A DNA stretch of 64,000 nucleotides from Sphingomonas arenae (GTDB taxonomy: Bacteria; Pseudomonadota; Alphaproteobacteria; Sphingomonadales; Sphingomonadaceae): contig NZ_JAFFJU010000001.1 in NCBI RefSeq assembly GCF_016924655.1, forward strand, positions 744,001 through 808,000. The letters run 5' to 3'. Every line of letters starts with the position of its first letter. Within the stretch, counting starts at the first letter, position 1. This document shows positions 18,407 to 27,607 of the stretch, piece after piece. Below the pieces are notes generated by a model. The model was given only the letters and a program-made list of their open reading frames with translations, was not told the origin of the DNA and searched no databases. Both the position numbers and the translations under genes were made by a program.

Positions 18407-19099
18407 GTGAGTTCGATCGAAGAGGCGTTCCGCTCCGCCGCGCCCAGCGGTGCCAGCCTGGCCGAGCACCTGCAGCTGGTCGCCGCTGCCGCGCGGGAGA
18501 ACCGACCGGAGTATATGCGGCTGGTCGATGGGTTCGTCGCGCGTCTGGAGGAGGCGCGGGCCGGCTCTTCCGCGCCCGCCGTCGGGGAGCCGATGCCCGG
18601 GTTCATGCTGCCGGACCAGGATGGCCGGCTCCTCACGCTGGAGGGGCTGCTCGGCCGGGGGCCGCTGGTGGTGGCGATCCTTCGGGGGCACTGGTGCCCC
18701 TATTGCCGGCTCAACATGATCGGGCTGGCGCACGCGCACCGGGAGCTCGGCGATGGATCGCTGGTCGTGATCTCGCCCGAGGTCCAGCACTATACGCGGC
18801 GGTTGCGGGAGGAGTCCGGCGCCCGCTTCCCGGTGCTGACCGACGTGGGCGCGGGGTACATCCTGTCACTGGGGCTGGCGGTGTGGCTGGACGAGCCGAT
18901 CGCCCGGCTGGTGAAGTCGGCGGGCTGGGACGTGCCCCTGTTCCAGGGCGGCACCGGCTGGATCCTGCCGATCCCCTCCGTGTTCGTGGTCGACAAGGAC
19001 GGGATCGTCGCCGCGCGCCACATCGATCCCGATTACCGACGGAGGATGGAGATGGACGCGCTGCTGGCTGCGGCCCGCGCGGCGCGGGACGTCGCCTGA
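18407..19099 (+). CDS. AhpC/TSA-family peroxiredoxin-like protein (copy 1)
   Basis: 230 aa from GTG 18407. An N-terminal helical lead (about 60 residues) precedes a thioredoxin-fold domain: MPGFMLPDQDGRLLTLEGLL, then RGHWCPYCRLNMIGL with a CxxC redox pair, and a GWILPIPSVFVVDKDGIV strand. It likely reduces peroxides or acts as a thiol oxidoreductase. It is closely similar along its full length to the next gene, indicating tandem duplication. Confidence 0.85.
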   Translation: MSSIEEAFRSAAPSGASLAEHLQLVAAAARENRPEYMRLVDGFVARLEEARAGSSAPAVGEPMPGFMLPDQDGRLLTLEGLLGRGPLVVAILRGHWCPYCRLNMIGLAHAHRELGDGSLVVISPEVQHYTRRLREESGARFPVLTDVGAGYILSLGLAVWLDEPIARLVKSAGWDVPLFQGGTGWILPIPSVFVVDKDGIVAARHIDPDYRRRMEMDALLAAARAARDVA

Positions 19100-19128
19100 G
19101 AGGCGGAAAGCTGCTAGAACGGGCCGCC

Positions 19129-19884
19129 ATGCCCCACCCTCTCGTTCTTTCGCTGGAGGAGGCGTTCCAGGAGGTCCGCGACAAGGACTGGACGCTGGGC
19201 GAGCGGCTGAACTTCATCGCCGACACGGTCCGAACCAAGGGGCCAGGCTTCATGGCGGAGGTGGAGCGGTTCGTGGCACGGCTCGAAGCGGCCCGCGCCG
19301 GCGCGAGCGCGCCGCAGGTCGGCGAGCGGATGCCGGGCTTCACCATGCCGGACCAGGACGGGCGGCTGGTGAGCCTCGACGCCCTGCTTGCAGACGGACC
19401 GGTCGTGCTGGCCTTCTATCGAGGCCACTGGTGCCCCTATTGCCGGCTGAACATCGTGGGGCTCGCCGAGATCCAGGACCAGGTCGCGCCGTGCCGGATC
19501 GTCGGCATCTCCGCCGAAGTGCAGCGCTTCACGCGCGAGACCCGTGCCGAGTCCGGCGCGCGCTTTCCGCTGCTGACGGACGTGGCCGCGGGCTATGCCC
19601 TGTCGCTGAACCTCGCGATCATCGTGGATGACCGGATGTCGTCGATGATCGGGGGCGCGGGCTGGGACGTGCCGCTCTACCAGGGCGGGAGCGACTGGGT
19701 GCTGCCGATCCCGGCCGTGTTCGTGCTGGACCCCGAAGGCACGATCGTCGCCCGGCACGTCGACCCCGACTATCGCCGCCGGATGGAACTGGAGGACCTG
19801 CTAGGCAGCCTCGACCGGTTCCGCGACGCTGCGGCTCCAGTCGGCCGAGCGCAGCAGGTTGAGGAGCGCGCCCGCCTCGCGTGA
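19129..19884 (+). CDS. AhpC/TSA-family peroxiredoxin-like protein (copy 2)
   Basis: 251 aa, paralogue of the preceding gene with the same layout: MPGFTMPDQDGRLVSLDALL, RGHWCPYCRLNIVGLAEI and WVLPIPAVFVLDPEGTI. Both end in the conserved HVDPDYRRRMELE, after which copy 2 has a 30-residue extension running 84 nt into the convergent LysR gene. The extension is probably not ancestral. Two paralogues side by side suggest slightly different substrates or dosage. Confidence 0.83.
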   Translation: MPHPLVLSLEEAFQEVRDKDWTLGERLNFIADTVRTKGPGFMAEVERFVARLEAARAGASAPQVGERMPGFTMPDQDGRLVSLDALLADGPVVLAFYRGHWCPYCRLNIVGLAEIQDQVAPCRIVGISAEVQRFTRETRAESGARFPLLTDVAAGYALSLNLAIIVDDRMSSMIGGAGWDVPLYQGGSDWVLPIPAVFVLDPEGTIVARHVDPDYRRRMELEDLLGSLDRFRDAAAPVGRAQQVEERARLA

Positions 19885-20712
19885 GCGGGCACGACCGGCG
19901 ACGCTGTAGATGGCGACGGTACGCTTGAGGTCGAGCGCGGAGCAGGCGAGATGCCGCACGCGCGGCGACTTCATCGCGCTGGCCGGCATGATGGCGAGGC
20001 CGAACCGGGCGACGACCAGCGCCTCCAGGTCCCGCAGCTCGTCGATCTCGTGGACGCTGTCGTAGGGAATGCCGCGCGCCGTCACGTCGTCCGGGTGCAG
20101 TTCGGCGGGGTCGCAGCCCGCGTAGTGGAGGAAGCGGGCTTCGCGCACCAACTCGACGTCGAGGTCGAGGCAGTTGCGCTGGGCCAGGCTGTCGTCGGCG
20201 CCGACCACGAGGTCGAAGGCTTCGGTGAACATCGGCCAGGCATCGATCCGGTCCCAGCGCTCGCCCAGCGGGCCGCCGATTGCCAGCTCGACGTCGCCGT
20301 TCTTGAGCATCTCCGCGATCTCCGCGCCGGTGCCGCGGCGGAGCTTCAGCTGCAGCTGCGGGAAAGTGCGTTGCATCTCGGCGAGAGGACCCATCAGCAG
20401 GTCGAGGTCGAGGGTGCGGGATACGGCCAACGAGAGGCTGGAGACCTCCCCCTTGCTGACCTTGGCCGCGAGGGCCTTGGCCGTCAGCGCGCTTTCGTAG
20501 CATTGCGCGAGCAGCGGCTGCATGCGGTTGCCGAGGTCGGTGAGGTGGCTGTTGCGGCCTTCGCGGCGGATCAGTTCGCCGCCCAGTTCCTCTTCGAGCT
20601 GCTTGATGGCGCGGGTCAGCGCGGGCTGGGTGACGTTGCACTCCTCGGCGGCGCGCGTGAAATTGAGCGTCCTCGCGACGGCCAGGAAGTATCGGACCTG
20701 CTGCATCTCCAT
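19801..20712 (-). CDS. LysR-family transcriptional regulator
   Basis: 303 aa. The N-terminal winged HTH (residues 1-60; YFLAVARTLNFTRAAEECNVTQPALTRAIKQLEEELG) is canonical, followed by an effector-binding periplasmic-protein-like domain to about residue 290. Its 3' end overlaps copy 2 of the peroxiredoxin pair in the opposite direction, so it may regulate those genes. OxyR-type redox Cys residues are not evident at the expected positions, and the effector is unknown. Confidence 0.92.
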   Translation of the reverse strand: MEMQQVRYFLAVARTLNFTRAAEECNVTQPALTRAIKQLEEELGGELIRREGRNSHLTDLGNRMQPLLAQCYESALTAKALAAKVSKGEVSSLSLAVSRTLDLDLLMGPLAEMQRTFPQLQLKLRRGTGAEIAEMLKNGDVELAIGGPLGERWDRIDAWPMFTEAFDLVVGADDSLAQRNCLDLDVELVREARFLHYAGCDPAELHPDDVTARGIPYDSVHEIDELRDLEALVVARFGLAIMPASAMKSPRVRHLACSALDLKRTVAIYSVAGRARSREAGALLNLLRSADWSRSVAEPVEAA

Positions 20713-20742
20713 CGTGCACGCCCCCGTGCGCTGAGTTCTTCC

Positions 20743-21702
20743 TTACGCCATTTTCCCCTGGGCAACCAGTGGACGTTCCACCTGCCAGCGCAGCGCCAGG
20801 GTGATCGTCACCGCCATGCTGGCTAGCGCCACGAGCGCGTGCGGCTGAAGCAGCGGCAGGCCCAGGAGGATGAGCCCATCGTTGCTGCCCGGGATCAGCA
20901 CGCTGCCGAGTCCCATCAGGGCCCCGCCTATGAAGCAGCGCGCGACCGCCGGTAGCGTGGGCCGGATGGCGCGCAGCCGTCTCGCCGTCCAGCCGCCGAG
21001 CAGGGCGCCCCCGAGCAGGCAGAAGAACAGCAGCAGGCGCAGCGCGGTCATGCTGGTCATGCCGCGTGCCGCCTCCGACAGCGCTTCGGTGTAGCTCCAG
21101 CCGCCGGCGCTGAAGAGCAGGATGACGAAGGTCAAACCGATGATCGACGTTGCGACGTGAGGCGACCAGACATGGTCCGCCAGCATTCCCGAGCGCGCGG
21201 CGGCGACAACCCGCGCCAGCCGCCAGCAGGCGAGCAGGCCGAAGGGAAGGAGCAACGCCGTCGCCCACACCAGGGTCGGCGAGGCGAAATCGAGGGTGCC
21301 GGTCGGCCGCTCGGTCCCGAGCAGCCGTTGTACGAAGCAGCCCGCCAGGAAGCCGGGAGGTACGGCGAGGTAGGCCCAGTGACCGCACCCGAGCTTGGCG
21401 ATCGCGCCGAATACACAGGCGCGCGCGATGAACGCGCCAAGCCCGAGCAGCACCCCGCCCGCCACCGTGGTGACGGCGGGTGTCCAGTTGACCGGCTGCA
21501 TGGGCAAGCGGTGGAGCGCGGCGGCGAGGGCCACGCCGCCGGCGACGATCGCCGCCGCCTCAAGGAGCGCGATGACGCGGCCGAAGCGGCGCTTCTGGAC
21601 CACCTCTTCCAGGGCCGCGACCATGCAGGTCGCACCGCGCTGGATGGCATAGCCCATTGTGCCCGCGGACACCGCGCTCAGAAGGAGCAGTAGCCAGCTC
21701 AC
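20743..21702 (-). CDS. YeeE/YedE family sulfur-compound transporter
   Basis: 319 aa from GTG 21702, which overlaps the upstream gene stop as GTGA. About 9 membrane segments. Conserved motifs of this family (thiosulfate transporter TsuA type) are GYAIQRGATCMVAAL, LGAFIARACVFGAIAKLGCGHWAY and FIGGALMGLGSVLIPGSNDGLIL, with Cys residues that relay thiosulfate-like substrates. It probably imports a reduced sulfur compound. It is coupled with a glyoxalase-like and a DUF302 protein. Confidence 0.85.
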   Translation of the reverse strand: MSWLLLLLSAVSAGTMGYAIQRGATCMVAALEEVVQKRRFGRVIALLEAAAIVAGGVALAAALHRLPMQPVNWTPAVTTVAGGVLLGLGAFIARACVFGAIAKLGCGHWAYLAVPPGFLAGCFVQRLLGTERPTGTLDFASPTLVWATALLLPFGLLACWRLARVVAAARSGMLADHVWSPHVATSIIGLTFVILLFSAGGWSYTEALSEAARGMTSMTALRLLLFFCLLGGALLGGWTARRLRAIRPTLPAVARCFIGGALMGLGSVLIPGSNDGLILLGLPLLQPHALVALASMAVTITLALRWQVERPLVAQGKMA

Positions 21703-22088
21703 CAGGACGAACCCGCGAAGACCACGACCGGCATGCCCGCCGGGTCGCTCATCTTGAGATAGGTGCTGCCCCACGGCCGCTCTGTCGGGCCCTCGAAGCA
21801 GATGCCTTCTGGCAGGGAGCGGAGGAAGGCATCCAGATCGGCAACCTTGAACTGCAGGCACGAGCCCGAGAAGTCGTGTGCCTGTTGCCCCTGGTAGATC
21901 TCGATCAGGGCATCGCCGGGAGGGTCCGTCAGCGCCAGGATGCAGCCCGTATCGTCGGGGGCGTTCCATTCCTCGACGACATACAAGCCGAATACACCAG
22001 TGTAGAAATCGCGAACGGCCGGCACGTCGAGCACGACCATCTTGAACTTCACCGCTGCTGGCCGAGTGAGGGGCTCCGTGGACGGCAT
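21699..22088 (-). CDS. Glyoxalase/VOC-family protein
   Basis: 129 aa, one vicinal-oxygen-chelate module pair: VKFKMVVLDVPAVRDFYTGVFGL at the start and WGSTYLKMSDPAGMPVVVF at the end, with E-in-strand motif ALIEIYQG. Members include glyoxalase I, dioxygenases and resistance proteins; the substrate is not deducible. It overlaps both neighbours by four bases, so it is part of a compact operon with the DUF302 protein and the sulfur transporter. Confidence 0.85.
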   Translation of the reverse strand: MPSTEPLTRPAAVKFKMVVLDVPAVRDFYTGVFGLYVVEEWNAPDDTGCILALTDPPGDALIEIYQGQQAHDFSGSCLQFKVADLDAFLRSLPEGICFEGPTERPWGSTYLKMSDPAGMPVVVFAGSSW

Positions 22089-22588
22089 CAGCGGCCTGCT
22101 TCGTCCGCGACGGTGGCGGCGACTTCGCTGGCCATCTTCAGCTGGGCGTCCTTGCCGGTGATGCCGTAGCGCTGGCCGATGGCGGCGAAGTCGGTCCAGG
22201 CGATTTCCGTCCGGCCGTCGGCGCCCTCCCGGACCAGCATGCGGACCGGCCAGTCGAGCCCGGCATAGGGATTGGCCTGGATGAATTGCACGCCGAGCGG
22301 CGGGTTGCCGAACATCACCAGCACGGACTTGCGGATCGGCAGGTTGGCGGACGCGCCAAGCTGCTGGTGGTCGATGGCGGTGAAGAAGCGGATGCCCTTG
22401 GCCTCCACCGCGGTCTTGATGCGGCTGACGGTTTCGTCGACGCTGTGGGCGCTGGATGTGCGCAGGACGCCCCGCGCCTGTGTCGCGGCGGAGGGCGTGG
22501 CGGCGCTCGCCGCAGTGGGAAGCATGGGCGCGGCGATCAGCGCGGTGATGGCGAAGGCGCGCCGGAGATGAGGTGCAAGCGAGTTCAT
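22088..22588 (-). CDS. Secreted DUF302 protein
   Basis: 166 aa with signal peptide (residues 1-29, ending ASA). DUF302 features are SVDETVSRIKTAVEAKGIRFFTAIDHQQ and VLVMFGNPPLGVQFIQANPYAGLDWPVRMLV, normal for the family. DUF302 proteins are periplasmic with unknown function and often sit with sulfur or redox genes, as here. First gene of the three-gene operon. Confidence 0.85.
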   Translation of the reverse strand: MNSLAPHLRRAFAITALIAAPMLPTAASAATPSAATQARGVLRTSSAHSVDETVSRIKTAVEAKGIRFFTAIDHQQLGASANLPIRKSVLVMFGNPPLGVQFIQANPYAGLDWPVRMLVREGADGRTEIAWTDFAAIGQRYGITGKDAQLKMASEVAATVADEAGR

Positions 22589-22773
22589 GGAAAGGGTCTC
22601 CTGTTGACCCCTGTGCAATTGCAAACCGGAGGTCCCGCGTGAAATCGAGAGACCGCATGGAGTTCATGCCGGCCGTGCATGGCGGAGCGTCCACCCGGTC
22701 CGTGGGCTTCCATTTGGGCCCGTAAGGTTCCAAGCAGTGGCGTGGCGCGGGGGCGGCTCGGGGGACGGAAGCG

Positions 22774-25587
22774 ATGATACTGTGGGCGGCGGTGGCGGGG
22801 GCGCTTGCCGGTTGGGTGCTGAGCGATTTCGACGGGTTCGGCCTGATCGCCGGCGGCATCGTCGGCGCGCTGATGGGGCGCTGGCTGCGGTCGATCGTTC
22901 GGGACGAGATTTCCCGAGCGCTCGCGTCCGCTTCGACGGCGCCCTCCTACCGGGCGGAATCGGCGGCCGTAAGCGCTCCGGCCGTGGAGCCGGCCGCTGC
23001 AGCTGTTCCGGTCGAAAGAGACGCGGCCGCCGCCTCCCCGATCGACGACGTCGTCACGGCTCCTTTCGCTCGTGAGTTCGTCGGTGCGCGGGACGAGGCA
23101 GCGCCCGAGCCGCCGCCCGAACCGTCGTGGATCGAAGAGGCCACGGGCCGGGCGAAAGACTGGCTGCTGGGCGGCAACACCATCGTTCGGGTCGGCCTCG
23201 TCATCCTGTTCGTCGGGCTGACCTTCCTGGTGCGGCTGGTGGCCAATGCCGGGCTGTTCCCGATCGAGGTGCGGCTCGCGCTGGTGGCGCTGGCCGGGGC
23301 CGCGCTGCTCGCGTTCGGCTTCCTGAAGCGGAACGATCGGCCGGCCTTCGGCCTGGCACTGCAAGGAACCGGTGTCGCGGTGCTGTACCTCACCGTGTTC
23401 GCGGCGGCGAGGGGCTACGGCCTGTTGCCGCAACCGGTCGCATTCGGGCTGATGATCCTGTTCGCCGCGCTCGGCTGCGTACTGGCGGTGAGCCAGGATG
23501 CGCGGGGGCTCGCCTTTGCCTCGTTCCTGGGCGGCTTTGCGGTGCCGCTGCTGCTCGGCGGCGAGGCGAAAAGCCCGCTGGGGCTGTTCACCTATGTGAC
23601 GATCCTGAATGTCGCGCTGCTCGGCATCGCCTGGCGGCGCTCGTGGCGCGAGCTCAACCTGCTCGGCTTCGTCGCGACCTTCGGCATGGCGACGTTGTGG
23701 GGCGCGAGCAGCTATGCGCCGCAGCATTACCTGCTGTGCCAGCTGTTCCTGGCCATCACGATGACCATCTACGTCTTCGTGGCGACGCTGTATGCGGGGA
23801 ACACGCCCGGCCGGTTCGGCAATGCCGCCGACACGACCCTGCTGTTCGGCCCGGCGCTGGCCGGGTTCGGGCTGGAAGTCGGGCTGGTCCACGACCGGGC
23901 GTTCGGTAGCGCCTTCGCCGCACTGGTGTTCGGGGCGGGCTACATCGGGGTGGCGGCCGTCATGCTCCGCCGCCGAGGCCAAGACATGCAGGTGGTCAGG
24001 GACAGCCTCCTGGCGATCGGCGTCGGCTTCGTAACGCTTGCAGTGCCGCTGGCGCTCGACGCACGGTGGACCTCGTCGGTGTGGGCCCTGGAGGGTGCCG
24101 GCGCCTTCTGGGTCGGCGTGCGCCAGGCCCGCTGGATGCCGCGGCTGTTCGGGCTCCTGCTGCAGGTCGCCGCGGCCTTTGTTCTGCTCGCGACACTTTC
24201 CGGCAACGTGTCCGCACTTCCTCTCGGCAACACCGGCTTCGTCAGTGCGGCGCTCGTGGCATTGCCGCTGCTGATCACCGCCTGGTGGATGCGCGAGCGG
24301 CTGCCGCACAGCGGGTCGCGCTGGGCCCGTGCCTACGGCGGGTTCGAGTATGGCGCACGCCAGGCGGTGTTCCTGGGCGGCTTCGTCATGGTGGCGACCG
24401 CGATCATGGCGGAGGTCACGCGGACCTTGCCGCCGGGGCTTCCAGGCGAGACCGGCCGAGCGGTGTTCCGGCCCCATGAGCAACTGCTGGTTGCAATGCT
24501 CGCGCTGCTGGGCGCGGCCGCGGTCTCGGACGTGGCCGGGCGTCGTAAGGCATGGGCCGTCGCGACGTGGCCTGGGCGTGCGAGCCTGCCGCTGATCGCG
24601 CTGTCGTTCCTGCTGTCGCTGGCGATGTCGCGGCACGTGCTGTTCTGGCCGGATGCGCTCGCCTGGCTGGTGGCGCTGGGCATCCATTACGCCCTGCTCC
24701 GCCGCAGCGATGCCGCCCTGCCGCATGGTGGCAGCGCGAGCCTCGTCAGCTGGAACGGGTTCGTGCATGCGGGCGGCGTCTGGCTGCTGACCGCCATGCT
24801 GGCCGACTGCCTGCAACTGGGGATCGATCGGGGCGAACTGTGGGAGACGTCGTGGGCGGGCGTGGTCTTCCTGGTCAGCATTGTGGCGGTGCTCGGCCTC
24901 CTGACGCGCTGGGCGGGCCGGGCGGCGGGTCGCGGTACCAGTGACGGACTCAGCTGGCCGCTCCGCCCATTCGCGCGGAGCTACTGGTGGACGGCGGCCA
25001 TTCCGCTGGTGGTGCTGGCGTACGGCGGCGCCTTCACCATGGCGCTGGGTGCGGAAGGCGTCACGGACCCGCTGCCGTTCGTGCCGCTGATCAACCCGGT
25101 GGATCTGACCGTTGCCCTCGCGCTGGTGACGCTGGCGCTGTGGTGGCGGATGGTGCGGCAGGCGGGTGAGCGGACCGGCGGCGCGGACGATGCGCTCGGA
25201 AAAGCAGGCCTCGTTGCCGGCGGACTGCTGGCGTTCGCGGCGGTCAATGGGGCTTGGCTGCGCACGGCGCACCATGGGTTGGGAGTGCCTTGGAGAGCGG
25301 AGGCATTGAGCGCCGACGCCGGGGTTCAGGCGGGCCTGTCGATTCTGTGGACGCTGATCGCCATGGCCCTGATGCTGTTCGCGCATCGCCGTGCGCTGCG
25401 CCTGCCGTGGCTGACGGGGGCGTCGCTGCTGGTGCTGGTGGTGATCAAGCTACTGATGGTCGACATGTCCAACGCGCAAGGGTGGGAGCGGATCGTGACC
25501 TTTATCGGTGTGGGCGTGCTGATGCTGGTGATCGGCTACTTCGTGCCGCTGCCGCCGAGGCGGACGGCGCAGGAGCAACCGGCATGA
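22774..25587 (+). CDS. DUF2339 large polytopic membrane protein
   Basis: 937 aa. Residues 1-35 form a first membrane hairpin with glycine-rich helices. A long Ala/Pro-rich linker (about 45-125) is followed by a conserved WLLGGNTIVRVGLVILFVGL start and more than 20 hydrophobic segments to the C-terminus. This architecture is DUF2339, a bacterial membrane family of unknown role. It overlaps the DUF3999 gene by ATGA, its standard partner. Confidence 0.88.
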   Translation: MILWAAVAGALAGWVLSDFDGFGLIAGGIVGALMGRWLRSIVRDEISRALASASTAPSYRAESAAVSAPAVEPAAAAVPVERDAAAASPIDDVVTAPFAREFVGARDEAAPEPPPEPSWIEEATGRAKDWLLGGNTIVRVGLVILFVGLTFLVRLVANAGLFPIEVRLALVALAGAALLAFGFLKRNDRPAFGLALQGTGVAVLYLTVFAAARGYGLLPQPVAFGLMILFAALGCVLAVSQDARGLAFASFLGGFAVPLLLGGEAKSPLGLFTYVTILNVALLGIAWRRSWRELNLLGFVATFGMATLWGASSYAPQHYLLCQLFLAITMTIYVFVATLYAGNTPGRFGNAADTTLLFGPALAGFGLEVGLVHDRAFGSAFAALVFGAGYIGVAAVMLRRRGQDMQVVRDSLLAIGVGFVTLAVPLALDARWTSSVWALEGAGAFWVGVRQARWMPRLFGLLLQVAAAFVLLATLSGNVSALPLGNTGFVSAALVALPLLITAWWMRERLPHSGSRWARAYGGFEYGARQAVFLGGFVMVATAIMAEVTRTLPPGLPGETGRAVFRPHEQLLVAMLALLGAAAVSDVAGRRKAWAVATWPGRASLPLIALSFLLSLAMSRHVLFWPDALAWLVALGIHYALLRRSDAALPHGGSASLVSWNGFVHAGGVWLLTAMLADCLQLGIDRGELWETSWAGVVFLVSIVAVLGLLTRWAGRAAGRGTSDGLSWPLRPFARSYWWTAAIPLVVLAYGGAFTMALGAEGVTDPLPFVPLINPVDLTVALALVTLALWWRMVRQAGERTGGADDALGKAGLVAGGLLAFAAVNGAWLRTAHHGLGVPWRAEALSADAGVQAGLSILWTLIAMALMLFAHRRALRLPWLTGASLLVLVVIKLLMVDMSNAQGWERIVTFIGVGVLMLVIGYFVPLPPRRTAQEQPA

Positions 25588-26951
25588 GGGCGCTCGCTGC
25601 TTTCACGCTGCTGCTGGTGGTTGTCGCCTCCGGTTGCCGGCAGGCGCCTGCGGTGGATGTGTCGAAGCCCGAGGCTTACGCCCGCCAGGCCGCGCTCGAA
25701 CCTGCGCCCGGCGGCAAGCTGCAACGGGTGACGCTGCCGCCCGCCTTGCTGGCGGCGGCGGAGCGGCGGGATCTCGGCGACGTCCGCGTGTTCGATGCGC
25801 GGGGACGGTTGGTGGCGCTGGCGATGCTCCCCGTTGCTGCGGGGGCAGAGGGCTCCAGGAGGGTCGACCTGCCGGTCTATCCGGTGCTGGGTGGGAATGA
25901 AGCGCTGCAGAATTCACGGCTGACCATCCGGGTCGAGGACGGCGGCGCGGCGCAGGCGATCACGGTCGACCAGTCGGCGCGGTCCGCGGGCGGCAAGCGG
26001 ATGCCGGCCGTGCTGCTCGACAGCCGGGCGGTGCGCGAGCCGGTCGACGCCATCGCGCTCCGGGTGGACGTTCCAGTGGGCCGGCCGGTGCCGCTGACCC
26101 TGCTGACCAGCAGCAACCTCAAGGACTGGGAGCCGCTGACCGAGAAGGTGCTGTTCCGCCCGAACGAGCGCGCGCCCTTGCTGGGCGGGGCGCGGGTGGC
26201 GCTGGACGGCGCCGACCTTCGCGGCCGGTTCGTGGGGGTAAGCTGGACGGAGCCGGGGAGCATCGCGGTCAAGGGCGCCAGCGCGATCCTTGCGGCGCCT
26301 CCGGGGGCGAGACGGGTGGCGGTGCGGGCGGAGTCGCCGGCGCTGACCGATGCGCATCAGCTGCAGTTCGAGCTTCCCGCCAACGGGCGGCTGGCGGCCA
26401 TTCGGGTGACGCCGGCAGCGGCGGACGGGATCGTGCCGGTGCGCCTCTATGGCCGGAGCCCGGGCCGCGATGCATGGACGGCCCTTGGGTCCGCGACCCT
26501 GTCCGGCGAAGGCGGAGCTGGTATCATCGCGCTGCCGGACGTCCGGATGGCCAGCTACAAGCTGGAGGCGGACGGCCGAACGGCTGGCTTCTCCACCGCG
26601 CCGGAGGTGGAGCTGTTGTTCGATCCGGTCGAGCTGCTGGTCGCCTTCAGCGGAACGCCGCCCTACCGGATCGCGGTCGGTCAGGCGGCGGCGAAGCCGA
26701 ACTTCCTGACGCTGGCCGAGATCGACCCATCCGGTGCGCCCCTGAATGTCGGAGCATTGCCGAGGGCGACCGTCGACGGCGCCAGCGACGCGCCGCCCGC
26801 CATCCCGTTGCAGGGTAAGGCGGCAGGCGGGATGGAGGACATGCGAAAGCCGTTTCTGTGGGCGGCGCTGCTCATTGGAACGCTGGTGCTGGCCTTTGCC
26901 GCCTTCCGGCTGCTGCGGGCCAGTAATGCGGGTTCCAGAAGTCCCGCTTGA
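25584..26951 (+). CDS. DUF3999 membrane-anchored protein
   Basis: 455 aa. The N-terminal lipobox-like signal (LLLVVVASGC) predicts a lipoprotein. A large beta-rich periplasmic region follows (VFDARGRLVALAMLPV, VTPAAADGIVPVRLYGRS), then one C-terminal membrane helix (WAALLIGTLVLAFAAFRLL). DUF3999 is almost always next to DUF2339, suggesting a two-protein envelope complex. The function is unknown. Confidence 0.87.
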   Translation: MRALAAFTLLLVVVASGCRQAPAVDVSKPEAYARQAALEPAPGGKLQRVTLPPALLAAAERRDLGDVRVFDARGRLVALAMLPVAAGAEGSRRVDLPVYPVLGGNEALQNSRLTIRVEDGGAAQAITVDQSARSAGGKRMPAVLLDSRAVREPVDAIALRVDVPVGRPVPLTLLTSSNLKDWEPLTEKVLFRPNERAPLLGGARVALDGADLRGRFVGVSWTEPGSIAVKGASAILAAPPGARRVAVRAESPALTDAHQLQFELPANGRLAAIRVTPAAADGIVPVRLYGRSPGRDAWTALGSATLSGEGGAGIIALPDVRMASYKLEADGRTAGFSTAPEVELLFDPVELLVAFSGTPPYRIAVGQAAAKPNFLTLAEIDPSGAPLNVGALPRATVDGASDAPPAIPLQGKAAGGMEDMRKPFLWAALLIGTLVLAFAAFRLLRASNAGSRSPA

Positions 26952-27136
26952 ATAAGAACTGCGACGGTTTCCGACCGGCCAAGGTGACGCGAAGTTGCCG
27001 CCAAGTCGAGTGGCTTCGCGTTGACTGCACTTCCGCGCAGGCGTAGTTTCGATTCCATCTTGATCGAGTCTGCACGGCCGACGAGACGAGCATCGGCCTG
27101 ACTGAGAAAGACGTCAACAATCGAAGGATTGTGGCT

Positions 27137-27607
27137 ATGTCGGCGCCGGATATTCCTTCCAGCTACACCATCACTCAGCGCTTCGACACGCCGATCAACA
27201 TCGGCACGACTCTGGGAGGAGGCATGCGCACCGAGCTTGCCGGCGGGATGCGGACGGAGTTGGCCGGTGGGATGCGGTCGGAGCTTGCCGGCGGCGTGGT
27301 GATGACCCTGCTTGGCGACCCGGCCAAGCCGGTCGCGACCAAGATGGACGTCTCGATGACGATGACGAACCTGCCCGAGTTCAAGTTGCAGGACATCTTC
27401 GATCTGGTCGCCGCGCTCAAGAAGATGAGCATGCGGATGCGGATGCCGATCTCGCTGAACTTCGGAATGACGGTGTTCCCGTTCAACCTGTTCGGCGTCG
27501 ACGTTGTGCAATTCTCGATCTGCGGCGAGCCGCAGGTGATCCTGGATGATTACAAGCCCAATGCGTACGAGCGCTGCGCTGTCGAATGCGAGCCGTGTGG
27601 CTCGTGA
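27137..27607 (+). CDS. Unrecognised protein with three 8-residue repeats and Cys-rich tail
   Basis: 156 aa from ATG 27137 (GTG 27131 adds two residues). Near residue 28 there are three tandem copies of GGMR(T/S)ELA. The middle contains Met-rich strands (KMDVSMTMTNLP, MRMRMPISLNF). The end is CAVECEPCGS, with three clustered Cys. The pattern TMTNLPEFKLQDIFDLVAALKKM is helical. No signal peptide and no family recognised. First gene of a compact operon of unknown function; its stop overlaps the next start (TGATG). Confidence 0.72.
   Translation: MSAPDIPSSYTITQRFDTPINIGTTLGGGMRTELAGGMRTELAGGMRSELAGGVVMTLLGDPAKPVATKMDVSMTMTNLPEFKLQDIFDLVAALKKMSMRMRMPISLNFGMTVFPFNLFGVDVVQFSICGEPQVILDDYKPNAYERCAVECEPCGS
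27218..27289 (+). repeat. Three tandem 24-bp coding repeats
   Basis: Three copies encode GGMR(T/S)ELA in frame. The codons differ between copies (GGA/GGC/GGT, ACC/ACG/TCG), so the protein repeat is maintained at amino-acid level rather than being a fresh slippage product. Confidence 0.85.

Noticed and set aside
22585-25386. Very long open frame antisense to the DUF2339 gene
   Set aside because: Gln/Arg/His-rich composition is typical of the complement of a high-GC gene; the sense strand encodes a clear membrane protein.
27218-27289. Tandem repeats as a possible CRISPR or minisatellite
   Set aside because: Only three contiguous in-frame copies without spacers, inside a coding gene, so it is a protein repeat.
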